Source: Lates calcarifer (taxonomy: Eukaryota > Chordata > Actinopteri > Centropomidae). Taken from it: DNA of 64,000 bases. Both the position numbers and the translations under genes were made by a program. Shown here piece after piece: positions 25,001 through 36,672 of this stretch (positions within the stretch are counted from its first letter, which is position 1; each line of letters begins with the position of its first letter). The notes below the pieces were generated by a model. That model saw only the letters and a program-made list of their open reading frames with translations. It was not told where the DNA came from and made no database searches. Where the stretch lies: the NCBI RefSeq assembly GCF_001640805.2, contig NC_066848.1, forward strand, positions 7,331,526 to 7,395,525. The letters run 5' to 3'.

Positions 25001-27261
25001 TCTGCTGAAGTTTTCAACATCATCTTTTTGTTTCTGCTGCATTTGAAGTAAGAGAATAGACTGGTTTTGCAAGAAAACATTTGATCTCCCAAGGGGAAAC
25101 TGTTTCACCCCCTCAACAATTAGCCCGGATCACAGGGTCAGCTACTGCAGGGCAGATGCTCGGCTGTCATGTGGGATTGATCTTTGGGTTTTTCCGGTTT
25201 GAAGGGTTGTCTCTTCTTAAATTCTTTGGTACCCAACTTCAGTCTCTCAATACAGAGACAGATGAGAAAATAAAGTGGCAAAATTTAAGATTAAACTTTA
25301 GAAACCTTTAGAAACCTTAGCTCTCAAGAGTCCAATGGGAAAAGTGAAATGATACACATGGGACTGATCTGAAATGTATGTAATGAACACACTGGGTGTC
25401 TAATCTTTTTAATTATTCCTTATTGTTCCCTATTGTTAACTGTCGGTCAAAATTTCTTTAATACTGTGGATGACTATGATTCCTATTAGGAAAGTTTCTC
25501 AAACAATACTTTAATTCTCTGAGAGGTTAATATTTATGTGTCTGGGAAGTGTGTATCCACAGCTCCCACTGTGGATACAAACCGCAACTCCCTCCCTGCT
25601 CCACCCCTCTGTTGTTATTTACCCCCCCTTGTCCCAGACCAGGCCACTGCCCTAGGGCATCGGGCGCACCAAAAACATGCTCCCCAAGGGAAACATTAGC
25701 AGAGTCATAGCTGTTCTGGTATCAGATGACCCATAGCACATTTCAACGAGTGCACACTCATACTCTGAAGAATCTCAAGTAATGATTTGTAGATGACTTG
25801 TTGATTGCGAAGAGGGGGGCCACTGAGTGTTGTTAATTGCCTTAACACTGCCAGTGACCCACCAGAACATTAATCACAATTATGACAAAATTACTCAGCT
25901 GAACGTCTCTGAAGAGTTTGTTACTGCGACGGATGTTGAAAGTGACCAACATGCAGTGTGTAATAACAGCAGCATGTGTGTGTCTGTTTAGGACTGAATG
26001 GGAGGCTAATAGAGGGGCCCCTATGAGCGGTTAAAATAGCCCTCCTGCAGTCTGCCTACCTTTCATGTGCTAATATTACCGAGGTTATGAGTCCCAATAC
26101 CATCCATCTTTACACAGATGCCTGAATGGGAGGAAAACATACACACACCTAAGCAGCACAGGACATGAGGCCTTCTCTCTAACACCAGCTATTGACCACA
26201 TTCTTTCAGTGTGATTCTGTTTTCAAGCCAAAGAGAACCACATCGAACCCTGGATGAGACACAAAGGAGTCACACACTCAGGGGACAGTAGGAGGCCTCG
26301 GTCTGAGGGGCCCAGAGAAGCCGAAACACCACCAACTTTAAACCTCACCCACATATCACTCGCTGTGTTGCCCTTCATCTCCATTCCTTTCAGGATTATC
26401 ACGCGCATCCTAATTGGTTGATATACCCATGGTGCCTCTATGAATGGCGTGTTGATGTCTTCCCATATGTAGCTGTGAGTGCCATGTGACACCCAAAGAG
26501 AGGGAAAAAAAGAAGACGATTTGAAGGATGTGACTAACCATAAGAAGAAAGAAACAATTACACCATTATCTGGAGATGAAACCGATACACTGTACTTGCC
26601 TCATCTCCAGTACCACAAAGTGTTTTTTCTTTTTACTATGAGGTCGATCACTATAGAGACTCCTCTGTTAGGCTGCAGTGTGACTCAGTGCTTGAGCACG
26701 CTGTCCAGATGCGACAAACAGGGAGGTCTCATGCCTAATACCATCCATCAATATTCTTCATCCTCAAACAATTAAATTTTCTAGAAACAAAGTGAAGAAA
26801 TGATCATTTCCCCCACAGTACATCTGAACAGTATTTAGAGTAAGTGATGGGGATTGTCTTTGTTTCATGAGGTAGGTAGTTGTGTTGCTTTGACCTGATC
26901 TCAATTTTGACAAAGATTATTTGATCTTTTGTATATTTAAAAGAACTTAGCCACTTTTCCAAACATAGTGCTACATGGAAGCCACAACACAACTATAATT
27001 TACCAAAATTAGTCATAAAGAAAGCTTAGTGTGTCCTCTAAAATATATGGTTCAGTGATAGATATTTTAACTTGAATTGTCAAGATTGCTCTAAATAAAG
27101 GCTTGTTTTGTGGAGATTTTAGATATATGATTTGTCTGTCATATCTATCATAAAATTTATTGTGAGAAGTGTGACTGGTCATTCCTAAAATACATGATTT
27201 ACCTTCCCGCTGCATTGCTCTATGGATGGCAATACCAGTTAGAAAGTGGTATTGCCAACCA
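22050..27261. other. Gene-free stretch downstream of cxcl12
   Basis: AT-rich, with a short TG-rich stretch near 24330 and 24480 and no coding or RNA gene that I can support. Confidence 0.6.
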
Positions 27262-27562
27262 CTCTGGTCTAAGACTGAAACATCTCAGCAACTATTAGGT
27301 AGACTGCAATGAATTTAGAAGATGAGACCTAATGACTTTGACGATCCAGTGACTTCACTTATCACAATAATCAGGTCAAAATTTAATTTGTCCAGTACCT
27401 GATGATGATTTCCATCAGCCTCAGCTGTACTTTATGTTTAGTGATAATTAGAAAATATTAGCATTCTCACACACTAAATGCTGACTATGGTAAACATCAA
27501 ACATGAGCGTGTTAATATTGTTTTTGTGAGCATGTAAGCATGCTGGTGTTACCATTTAGTAT
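27262..27562 (+). repeat. Degenerate interspersed repeat, family B (copy 1)
   Basis: GACTGAAACATCTCAGCAAC, CAGGTCAAAATTTAATTTGT, CATCAGCCTCAGCTGTACTT, and repeated AGCATG/GTTAAT motifs follow a widespread teleost repeat. An inverted related copy lies at 32370-32722. Confidence 0.55.
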
Positions 27563-29139
27563 AAAAAGTCATTCAGCTGCTGAGTTTACCCACTTAGTAA
27601 TGCAGCATTTGATGATGAATGACTGATCAGAAAACTATACTAACCGTGAGTACTGATCAGAAGAGAGAGAACACTATTGGACAGTCTGCACAGTACAGCT
27701 AGGCCAGAACAACATCACAACCAAATGTTTAACAAAGGAAAACGGGAAGAGTATTTCCAGTTTCATTCATATCTAGCACCTTGCCAGTCCTCCCAGAGAT
27801 GTGCCAACACAAGAAATCTTTGCCCATTGGCTGAAGGACCAGAATCCAAGCATCCAAACTAAACATGATCTCACACCACACACAGATCCAAGCTCCAGCT
27901 TCCCTCTGGCTTGTCACAAATTGCCCTGGAGTGCCTTACACTCAGTTTGCGGGAAACCAAATCACACCACGGAAGTGAGGTAAAGTTGCTAAGGCCATGG
28001 GCACAGAGGTCTATTAAAGACCATCCACCTTGCAGTCTGCCCAGTGCATTTGTTTTCATCCATCTGGCCGACTTAATGAAGCCTTCCTGGAATCATATCT
28101 ATTGTTATAGGGGAACACAACCTCACAGACAAACCAGTTGTCTGCTGCAGTTTGCATAAAACACATCAAAGAAATGAGAACAAAGGCTTTTTAATACCCA
28201 GACTGAAAGGAATTCCATATCAATCTGGTATGAATTGTCTGATACATTAAGGAAATCTTGTAAGCTGGCTGTTTTTTGCTGGCCCCAGTACAGAGCAGGA
28301 GTGTTTGACTACTGCCTGTTAATATGAGGAAGTATAGGAATAAAGGAATAAAATAATCTTCTTCATAACCGTCACATATTCAATTTATTCTGGTCACAGT
28401 GATAAATAACTGGAGCATGTGTATTTCAGAGGGTGATCTTCTGGGAAGTTCAGGTTGTATAGCTCATAAAAGTTGCATCCAAACTGTGTCAATAGTATGA
28501 GCGATTAACTTTAGACTGCTGTGAAAGCCAACTAAAAAGAATTTGGACACAGCAGAGACAGATCTGGCACGGCTCTTGTCTTAAAAAGGGGGAAGAGGAG
28601 TATTTTTCTCCCTTTGGCCTCTTTGTGGAGGTTCACAAATCAGGATGCCGTTTTTCACAGTTTCCACGGGACTGGTCTTAAATGTGGAATATACATGTCC
28701 CCTCAAAAAATAAATAGTTCCATTTATTTTTCCACATGTAAAGACAGTGTACATTGGCACCGAGACCAAACAAAACCATAAAAAGGGAGAAAGAGAGAAA
28801 AATAAGCTGAAAAATAAAAAAAACTAAATCTGTGACATTTAACAGCTGCAGCTGGAGCTTTGCTAACAAGGTACAGACACATGACACATGTAGAGCAGGA
28901 AACTCTCCAGTAGAAGATTGATAATTGGTTAAGAGACTAATCATACTAATATGGCCAGTACTATGTAAATAGAGATACTAACAACAGGTCTAGAATTAAT
29001 TGTTACAGAGCTATACTTATTTGTCTGACCGTTGCCTCCTGGTTTATGTGTTTGCATCTCTTACTCACACATGGTTTGGATTAATGTCAATGCTCCAAAA
29101 AGGGAGTTTCATCAAGCTTGAAATATGCTAAAAAAAAAA

Positions 29140-29161
29140 CAACAACAACAACAACAACAAC
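29140..29161. repeat. (CAA)n repeat after an A10 run
   Basis: About seven CAA units preceded by ten adenines at 29130-29139; such A-rich junctions often mark old retroposon tails. Confidence 0.8.
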
Positions 29162-29456
29162 TCAAACCAGTGTAGGTTAGTTGTGACAAATCTGCACACA
29201 ACAATAAAACAGATTCCAAAAAGTTTTGGTTCACAATGGAAATAACGAAACAAAACCCTCTTTGTCAAGACAGCAACATCACAGCAGTGAATAGCTCAAA
29301 CAGTCGGTGTACCTAAATCATGAATGAAGGGAAAAGAAAATTTAAACCCAAAGGCACTGGTTAAGTCATGGAAAGAGGATATAAAAGCTATTTTAATGCT
29401 GGAATCAAATAGCTCTTTTGGTACCTTATTGTTGCTACATTAATGCTGCTGCTCCC

Positions 29457-29459
<3 letters not shown>

Positions 29460-29506
<47 letters not shown>
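29460..29506. repeat. (CA)n microsatellite
   Basis: About 23 uninterrupted CA units. Confidence 0.95.
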
Positions 29507-29507
<1 letters not shown>

Positions 29508-29883
29508 ACAATCACTCACTAAGTGATCCCTCACTTTCCCAAGCTAGAAACACGAAGAAAGCTGGCAAAGCAGCCAACATGTGAATACCCCCACCCTCTG
29601 AGTGTAACTGAAGATTTCTCTCCACCTGCAATGAGAGGCTGAACTCTGATGCTGTTTCTTTTCTAACTCAAGCTGTCACATGCATTTAAAATGAGCAGCA
29701 CTGTCCTCTTTAGTGTACTTTTCTTTACAAACCACAGCTGGAGAAGCCACAGCATACTTTTTCAAGTGATGAGAGCCTGCAGTACTGGCCTAATTTAGAT
29801 CCTCGGTAGCAAGAATAAGAGAGTAAAATAGAAGCAGAGTGCTTCAAAGACAGCTCACACAACATTATGCTGTTGGTTGGTCA

Positions 29884-29945
29884 TTTAAAGGAGCAGTTGC
29901 ACATTTCTCAAAATGAGCTTATCAGCTTTCTTTGTGACAATTGCG
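29884..29945 (+). repeat. Family A repeat, 5' part (interrupted copy 2)
   Basis: TTTAAAGGAGCAGTT, CACATTTCTCAAAATG and GCTTATCAGCTTTCTTTG match the beginning of the family A repeat. The continuation is found about 430 bases later at 30378, so the copy appears split by another insertion. Confidence 0.4.
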
Positions 29946-30377
29946 ATCCAGCATTTGAAAGGTTGTATACCATTAACTAGGTCCCTAAGGTCAGGCCAAC
30001 AATGCTGAGTTTTAGTGCACTACCCTGACATCCCTGAGGGAGGACATTTGGCACAAATGACCTGAACTGTAGTTTTCTGGCTGTACTACACGAGTGTCGC
30101 TCCCCACCAACCCTATTCACCAAATTTGACACCCTGCTAATTTTTCCTCTCACTCAAAATTAAATTGAAGTTGGAGGAGATACAGCATGACTCCCAGATG
30201 GTGCTTGATGTGCTTACAGAGTAGGATGTCAAGGGAGCGTTCCAAGCGTGGCAGGAGTACTGGTGTATCACTTGCACATAGTATCTACTTTGAAGAAGAT
30301 GGTGGCCAAATTTAAATAAGGTACAGTTTTTTGCTTGTTACAGATGCAGACTCTGATCTTTTTGACCTTTGACCTTG
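29946..30377. repeat. Probable nested insertion inside a family A repeat
   Basis: This segment separates the two halves of family A copy 2. It contains no open frame or recognised coding motif. The inference that it is itself a transposed unit rests only on the interruption it causes. Confidence 0.3.
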
Positions 30378-30606
30378 TAGGTAGATGAGATCCACACCAC
30401 TCATGTCTGTAAGGTGAATATGTAGCTGAACCCAGCAGTCAGTTAGCATAGCTTAGCATAAAGACTGGAAACAAAGGGGAAAGAGCTATCCTGGCTCAGC
30501 ACAAAGGACAAAATCGGTCTACCAGCAATTCTAGAGCTCACTAATTAACACTTTGCGTCTTATTGTTTAATCCATACAAATGCCAGCATGAAAACCAATA
30601 TGTTTT
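30378..30606 (+). repeat. Family A repeat, 3' part (interrupted copy 2)
   Basis: GTTAGCATAGCTTAGCATAA, AGACTGGAAACAAAGGGGAA, GAGCTCACTAATTAACA and TTTAATCCATACAAA follow the family order. An A21 run begins at 30630, which may be the tail of this or another retro-inserted unit. Confidence 0.55.
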
Positions 30607-30629
30607 CACTGGCACCAGATGGTACATTT

Positions 30630-30650
30630 AAAAAAAAAAAAAAAAAAAAA
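30630..30650. repeat. Poly(A) run
   Basis: Twenty-one adenines, shortly after a family A repeat copy. Confidence 0.9.
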
Positions 30651-32369
30651 CCTCAACAATTTTAATTTAGCTAAATCGGCAACTCTGAGTGAAGAAATGT
30701 TCTCTTCAGTGGTTTGTGTCTCTGTCAAACCACCACCAAGCAGCCATATCCATCTTTCACAAACTCACTGCCAGCTTTTCAAGGCCACTTACAGAAACAA
30801 TCATGTCAACATTGACAGCCTCCTTTCCTGACATACACACATACACCCCCACATGCATGCTAACAGGGCCCCTCCCAGGGTCTAATTTTCACAGTTGTGG
30901 ACAAATCTTGCTGTTCTCTCTTAGCCGTAGGAGTTTCATTGAGCCTTGTGAAAAACGCTGCTGTGACATTCATTTCTGTGCTCGCTTTTGATGGTTAGTT
31001 CAATACCCAATTGCTCATTTCAACCCCCGACCCCCTGCAGGGTTTTTATTACTTGCATCCAGCTATCAAGAGTTAATAAGAAAAATGACTGTTGTCAACA
31101 TGTCATGAATTAAATTTCAAACACAATAACACTGACACACAAGTGAAAGCTGTGGTTAATATTTGTCAAAATAAAAGAAACAGAACTGACCAAGAGGCTT
31201 TTTATGTGTTTAAGAAACAGATTTCATTGCATTGTCATCATTCGTGTCCTATGACGATGAAGGGCATAGCTATTCAGAGATGAGATTGCTGACAGTGTTG
31301 AACAGGGCAGCTCATCAAACGATTCACATGCTTGTCCTTCATATATAAATCACCTCCAACATATTTAATGGATATAAAAGAAGATTGAATTCTTGGACAG
31401 AAGCACCTCATGTTAAAAGATGTCATTGTTAGTAATGTAAAAGGAGGAATGAGAACGTTTGTGTAACAATTTAAAGACGAAGGAGCGACACATGAGGGGG
31501 AGGGTAAGGGCAGGGCATCTGTTCCTCTTTTCAGCAAAAATGACAGACAGAATTAGACTGTGAAGAAGAGAAAAATGTGAGAGGAAAAAGAATAAAGAAA
31601 CAGAAGAAAATTGTAATAAACAAGCACAAAAGAGAGACTTGGAGATACGAGGAGAGTGACAGAGGAGAGGAAGAATCCATCTTCATTTTGTTATACAGTG
31701 CATGAAAAATACTGTGCAACTAAAGGTGTCTGTGTGTGTGTGTTTGTGTGCGTGTGAGAGAGTGATGAGTGGCTGCATTGTGTATAATTTCCTCTGAGGT
31801 GAAAGAGCATCTCACACCTTCTCAGGCCTGTTAATTTCACTCCAGAGATTGAAGCAGTTATTGCAGTCCCGTTCAGTAATTACACTGCGGTCCAGAAAAT
31901 GCTTTAAGTTACATCCATGTTATCCTGGCTGTCCAGCCCCTGGGATGGACCAGAAAATTGCTCTCAGTGCTATTTCTTACAAACTCATTACTTTGGGTCT
32001 CAGTGTATATAGTGTAGTGCTTATGAATGTGAAACTGAATCCAAATGGTGTTGCACAAACAGCAGACAGTAAACAGAGCAAATCTACAACAGTTTACCTA
32101 AATTCTGATTGGCCTATTTCATGCGGGACGTATGCCTGATTCCTTCCCTAATGGATGGACCTTTTCGAGATACTTGTTGATCATAAATCATTTCAGTTCC
32201 GAAAAAATTTATTTCAGTACACTCATGTGTAAACCACTTCTAAGTCCAACTAAAACTGTTGTGGATTTTTCCCAGCACTTTGTGTCCAGTAAAGCATGAC
32301 ATCTCCTACATAGTTCAGAGAGAAAATCAGAGTTCTCAGGGTGCATTGCTGATCAAGTGATAAAAATGC

Positions 32370-32722
32370 ACAATAATTAGCATGCTGAGGCATGAACTAA
32401 ATAAAGATGACTAAGTTAACAGCAATGCTAACTTCAGCATTCAACATTCTGACACCAACAAGACTAATATGTATGATTAACATGTTCACCGCCTTAGTTT
32501 AGCATGTGAATGTGTCAATTAAAACCACAGATGTGAATCTCATGGTGGCGCTGGAGGAAAAGTCAGTGGATCACCAAAGTCATTAACAGGATTCATCCTC
32601 TGGGCACCATGAATGTGTCTGAACCAAATTTCAGGGTAATCTCTCAGTAGCTGTTGAAATATCTAACTCTACTGAAGACCAGAATTACTATCCCTGGAGC
32701 TGTGCCACTAGCATGGCCATCT
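32370..32722 (-). repeat. Degenerate interspersed repeat, family B (copy 2, inverted)
   Basis: The complement reads ATATTTCAACAGCTACTGAG, CTGAAATTTGGTTCAGACAC, CTTTGGTGATCCACTGAC, then alternating AGCAT/GCTAA motifs, the same order as the copy at 27262. Confidence 0.55.
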
Positions 32723-33981
32723 CATTTCATTATTCAAGGGTAAATATTAGGATTCTGCCAAACAAAATGAACATATCCACATAAGCAAAGGAAATCAACA
32801 TTATAAATGTGACTTAAGCTACTTTCATCTCAGAAAACTACTTTACGGTTCGAATAAATGTTTACAGATAAACACATGGCTTAATTGGCTCTCTGGCAAT
32901 TTTTATCAGCAGTACTGCTCCAACTGAGTCCAAGCTAGTCTTCACTTGGTCTTCTGCTCATGATGATTAGACTATAAAACCTTTTATAGTGTCCATCTCC
33001 ATCTTGGGTAAATGTAGTTTCTGAATGAGGGCATGTGGGAAAATTGTGTGTCAGAGAAGATAGTATTATTAAAAACCTGATAAGGAATGTTGTTGTGAAT
33101 AAAATACGACTGTTGTTGGAAATTGTTTTGGGACGAATCTTTGGCAGACTTCTCAGAAACTGTCCTTTTGTTTCGTTTTGTGCTGGAAATACCCAGCGCA
33201 TATCCACCCACACACACAATGTTGGGCCAGACAACCACAGACCCTGAGATCTGGAAATGCTTCAGTATTTGGTCTTGCAGAGATACTTCACAATGGTGCA
33301 CCAGCCCCTACTCAAACCTGCCACCACAGGCAGCGAGGATTAAGCCACAATGGAGAAAATGAAGCAGTCAGCGTGAAAAGAGAAGCGATTGGACTTGGAA
33401 GATAGTGCCAGGGAAGAATTGCAGAGACTGACTTCTAAGGGATGGGATGGGAACCTGCTCAGGTTTCTCATGTTCTGGGAAAATGTTTTCACCCCCATCA
33501 AAAAGGTTATGTTTTTGTTTCAGTTACTTACTTTGTCTGTTCAGATGGATTAGCAGTAAATCTCATAAACCAACAGATTTACATTATATTTTGTCAACAG
33601 AATATTGTTGCTCTTTTGACATTAGATATTATTTTGTCAACAGAAGTGAATATTCAGTTAACAATTGATTCGTTTTTGGTGATGATCTGGATCCATAGGA
33701 AATTAGCAATTAGCCATGATTATGAAACAAACAGAAATACTGCAGATTTACATGACCAAAGTTACATCCTCAGGTCATGTGATGACACCTGAGTTGGGTT
33801 CATTCACTGAAGAAAATCATTAGATTTGAAAAGCTTGTGTGGATGAAGTGAGATTATTTAGTTACACATAGCAGAGACAGACAATACACATCACCGGGGA
33901 GTGTCTGTAAGGTCATGAAATTTAATTGAATGAAAACTTGACTGACATGAGCACATTGAGTGAAAGAGATCCACCACCACC

Positions 33982-33984
<3 letters not shown>

Positions 33985-34030
<46 letters not shown>
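33985..34030. repeat. (AT)n microsatellite
   Basis: Twenty-three uninterrupted AT units. Confidence 0.95.
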
Positions 34031-34033
<3 letters not shown>

Positions 34034-34550
34034 TGTTTTAAAGTTTTAAAGTCTCTGCTAGTAAAATTAGCAAACCTTACTGTTTTTTGGAGCAAAACAT
34101 AACAGATTTAGAGACTAAATTCATTTGTAATCCAACTGACAAGCACTTAACTAGTGTTGTAGATGTGAATATAATGTTAACTTTACGTGCAGTTGTTTGT
34201 AGGAGATCAGTTAAGTGCAGTTAACCATCTAAAATCCTCATAGACGTTCACTAAAGGAATAGTACTGCTGCTAATGTTTTAGCTTCTCATCTCAAGTTAA
34301 ACCCAGTGAGACTCAAAGTCAGGTGCCAGAATTAACGCTGACAGGTTATTGAAACATATATTACTGCTCTGGAAATGACCTGTACAACTTCAAAGTAAAG
34401 CACACTATCACCTATTACCAAGCCACATGTCAATATGTGTTGTATTGTGCTAACTCCTCATGCAGCCTATGATGTTTGCAGTCATGACTGCAGGGTGCAC
34501 AGGAGCAGGCCTCACTGTTGCTCCAGAGGGATGAGCTCTCTGGGGAAGCA

Positions 34551-34574
34551 CAGTATCTGTTAAAACAGATACTG
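34551..34574. repeat. Perfect 11-bp hairpin
   Basis: CAGTATCTGTT, AA, AACAGATACTG. Isolated in the cxcl12-ercc6 interval. Confidence 0.85.
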
Positions 34575-36137
34575 AGTTTGTTATTTTAGCTCCAGGAGGG
34601 AGAGAGGATCTGTTTTCACATGTAACTGCGGGGGTGCTGGTGTGGATGTTTATTTGTCTTTCTCATTGACAGAGGCTGTTATCAGTTATCACTAAAGTTT
34701 AAGTCTGAAGGAATCACCAAAAGCTTTCTGCCACTGATCATAATCCAATAAAACATCACCTGCAGCATGCTGGTTAGTCCCACTGGCTGATGCTGATTCA
34801 ACAAATACAAACTCTGATCACATTAAGATAACCAAGCAAACACCCATGTGAAATCATAACTAGCAATCACTGTGGGTCACACTGAGCAAGGGCTTGGGGA
34901 CCAGGGCTTGATCAGTAGAGTTTGAAGTTCAGTTTCCAATTGTGCAAATTTGTGACACATCATCTTCATTTTGATGAAATCCTGAACATTTAGTTCATAT
35001 GTCCCAAAAATTCTCCACATAGACTAAATTCAATTTGTTTGCTGTGTTCACAGCTCACAAGGGCAGAATGGCCCACTGCACCAATTCAGTGTAAAGAAAC
35101 TGGAATAGATTGAAAATGAATTTCATTGCAGGGTTTGGAGGTTGTTTTTAGACCATGTGGCAATGGTCTGATAGTGAATCATATTGGCAAGTGTCTTGCC
35201 ACATCTGGTTTTTAAAAGAGTTGATTTTAGCTTGATAAATCGCAGAATCAATATATACTGTGGGATGTGGGATGTTAATAAAACCCATCACAGAAGGAAT
35301 TTATCAAGGAAGTGTTGTATCATGACACTACATTGCAATCTTAGCAGTATTATGCCTGAGGAGCCTTGTTAAAAATGTACACAAACACACCACTTAGACC
35401 TTGAGGCTGATACAAGCTGCCTGGCATTACAGAGGATGTTTAGATGTTTAGTCCCAGGACCTGCAAACCCTTCAGGGAGAACTGGTAATGCAGAACCCTG
35501 AAACCCCACTGACCTCTAACCTCTCAGAGGGGCTCTGAAAACATGGACACTCATGCATTTGAGCAAGAGTATAAAGAGAAATTTGAACAGAGAAGAAGAG
35601 ATGAGGGGAAGCTGGGAAGGAGAGGCAGCGGGAGTCTGAGGGAGAGGGCAGTAGAGAGGAACGAGAGAGCGGGACAGGAAAGCAGAGTGTGGCCTTCAGT
35701 AAGTGTTAAGGATAATAAAGAAGGGCTTAAGAGGGTTTTAGGGGCTGATGGTGGATAACAGCAGGACAAATGAGAGGTTCTTTCTAACAGCAGCACTCGA
35801 CTGACCCCAGCTGAGTCAACAACATGGCCACGGGAAATCTGAATACCTGGAGGGGAGAGGAGCAAGAGGAGGTTGTCGTGTCTCCAAGTGTGAAAATTCC
35901 TTCTCATCATAGATAAGACTGATGCTTTTTGGTATTTTATGCGTTATTGAAATGACCTACAGGGCATGAAAGAGAGGCATTAATAGGATGAAACTGTCAC
36001 TAATACAGTTCATATATCCTTATCTGCTGTTAGTATACATAAATGTCAGTGTTGATATAAAGGTCAGTGGTGCTATATTTTAACTTGAGAAATTGTATTG
36101 CAGTTGTTCAGTGTTTTCCACAAGAGGAGTTTCTTAA

Positions 36138-36440
36138 TGTAAAGGGTTAGTTCACACAAATCACCCAAAACAATAGCACAGTTTTACTTTGCCTTTCAGA
36201 TATTTTAGTTTTCTCCTCAGAGGTTTTGGGATATCTAGATATATCTTAAGAGTTCATCAAGGTGAATGGAATTGTATTTGTAATCTTAAAAAAAATCACA
36301 TTGGAAAACTTAACAGCAATGTGTCATTACATAATGTCAAGGTCTGGATAATCCACTGCTAAATCATGCTGCTGTTACACTCCTATAAGTGGAGGGGAGG
36401 GACAAATGATGTGTATAATTGTTTGGGCTGGAGGCCTTGT
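36138..36440 (+). repeat. Degenerate interspersed repeat, family C
   Basis: Begins AAGGGTTAGTTCACACAAAT and later has GGAAAACTTAACAGCAATGT and GGATAATCCACTGCT, the order of a dispersed teleost repeat. It abuts family A copy 3, making a small repeat cluster. Confidence 0.4.
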
Positions 36441-36454
36441 TCCATTATATCCTG

Positions 36455-36672
36455 TTTATTCAGTCTTTACAAAAATCTAAGTGCCAAAACAAGAGTTCTA
36501 AGTGAGCGTGGATGTGAGCTTTAGAGGTGCTGGTAGGTGGATTTTGTAACCACTGGACAGAGCCAAGCTAGCTGTTTCTACCTGTTTCCAGTCTTAACGC
36601 TAAGCTCAGCAAACAGGCTGCTGTAGCCTCATATTTAACAAACAGACGTAAAAGTGGGATCTCTTCTCATCA
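36455..36672 (-). repeat. Family A repeat (copy 3, inverted)
   Basis: On the minus strand: TGTTTGTTAAATATGAGGCT, GCTTAGCGTTAAGACTGG, ACAGCTAGCTTGGCTCTGTC and ACCAGCACCTCTAAAGCTCA, colinear with the copy at 30378. Confidence 0.6.

Larger units (their letters stand above)
32723..36137. other. Gene-free stretch
   Basis: Includes the (AT)23 tract and a purine-rich segment at 35540-35700 that opens a spurious 71-codon frame rich in Arg, Glu and Gly. Nothing else is supported. Confidence 0.55.

Noticed and set aside
35543..35758. 71-codon Arg/Glu/Gly-rich open frame
   Set aside because: Purine-rich sequence opens frames on both strands; low-complexity composition with no family match.
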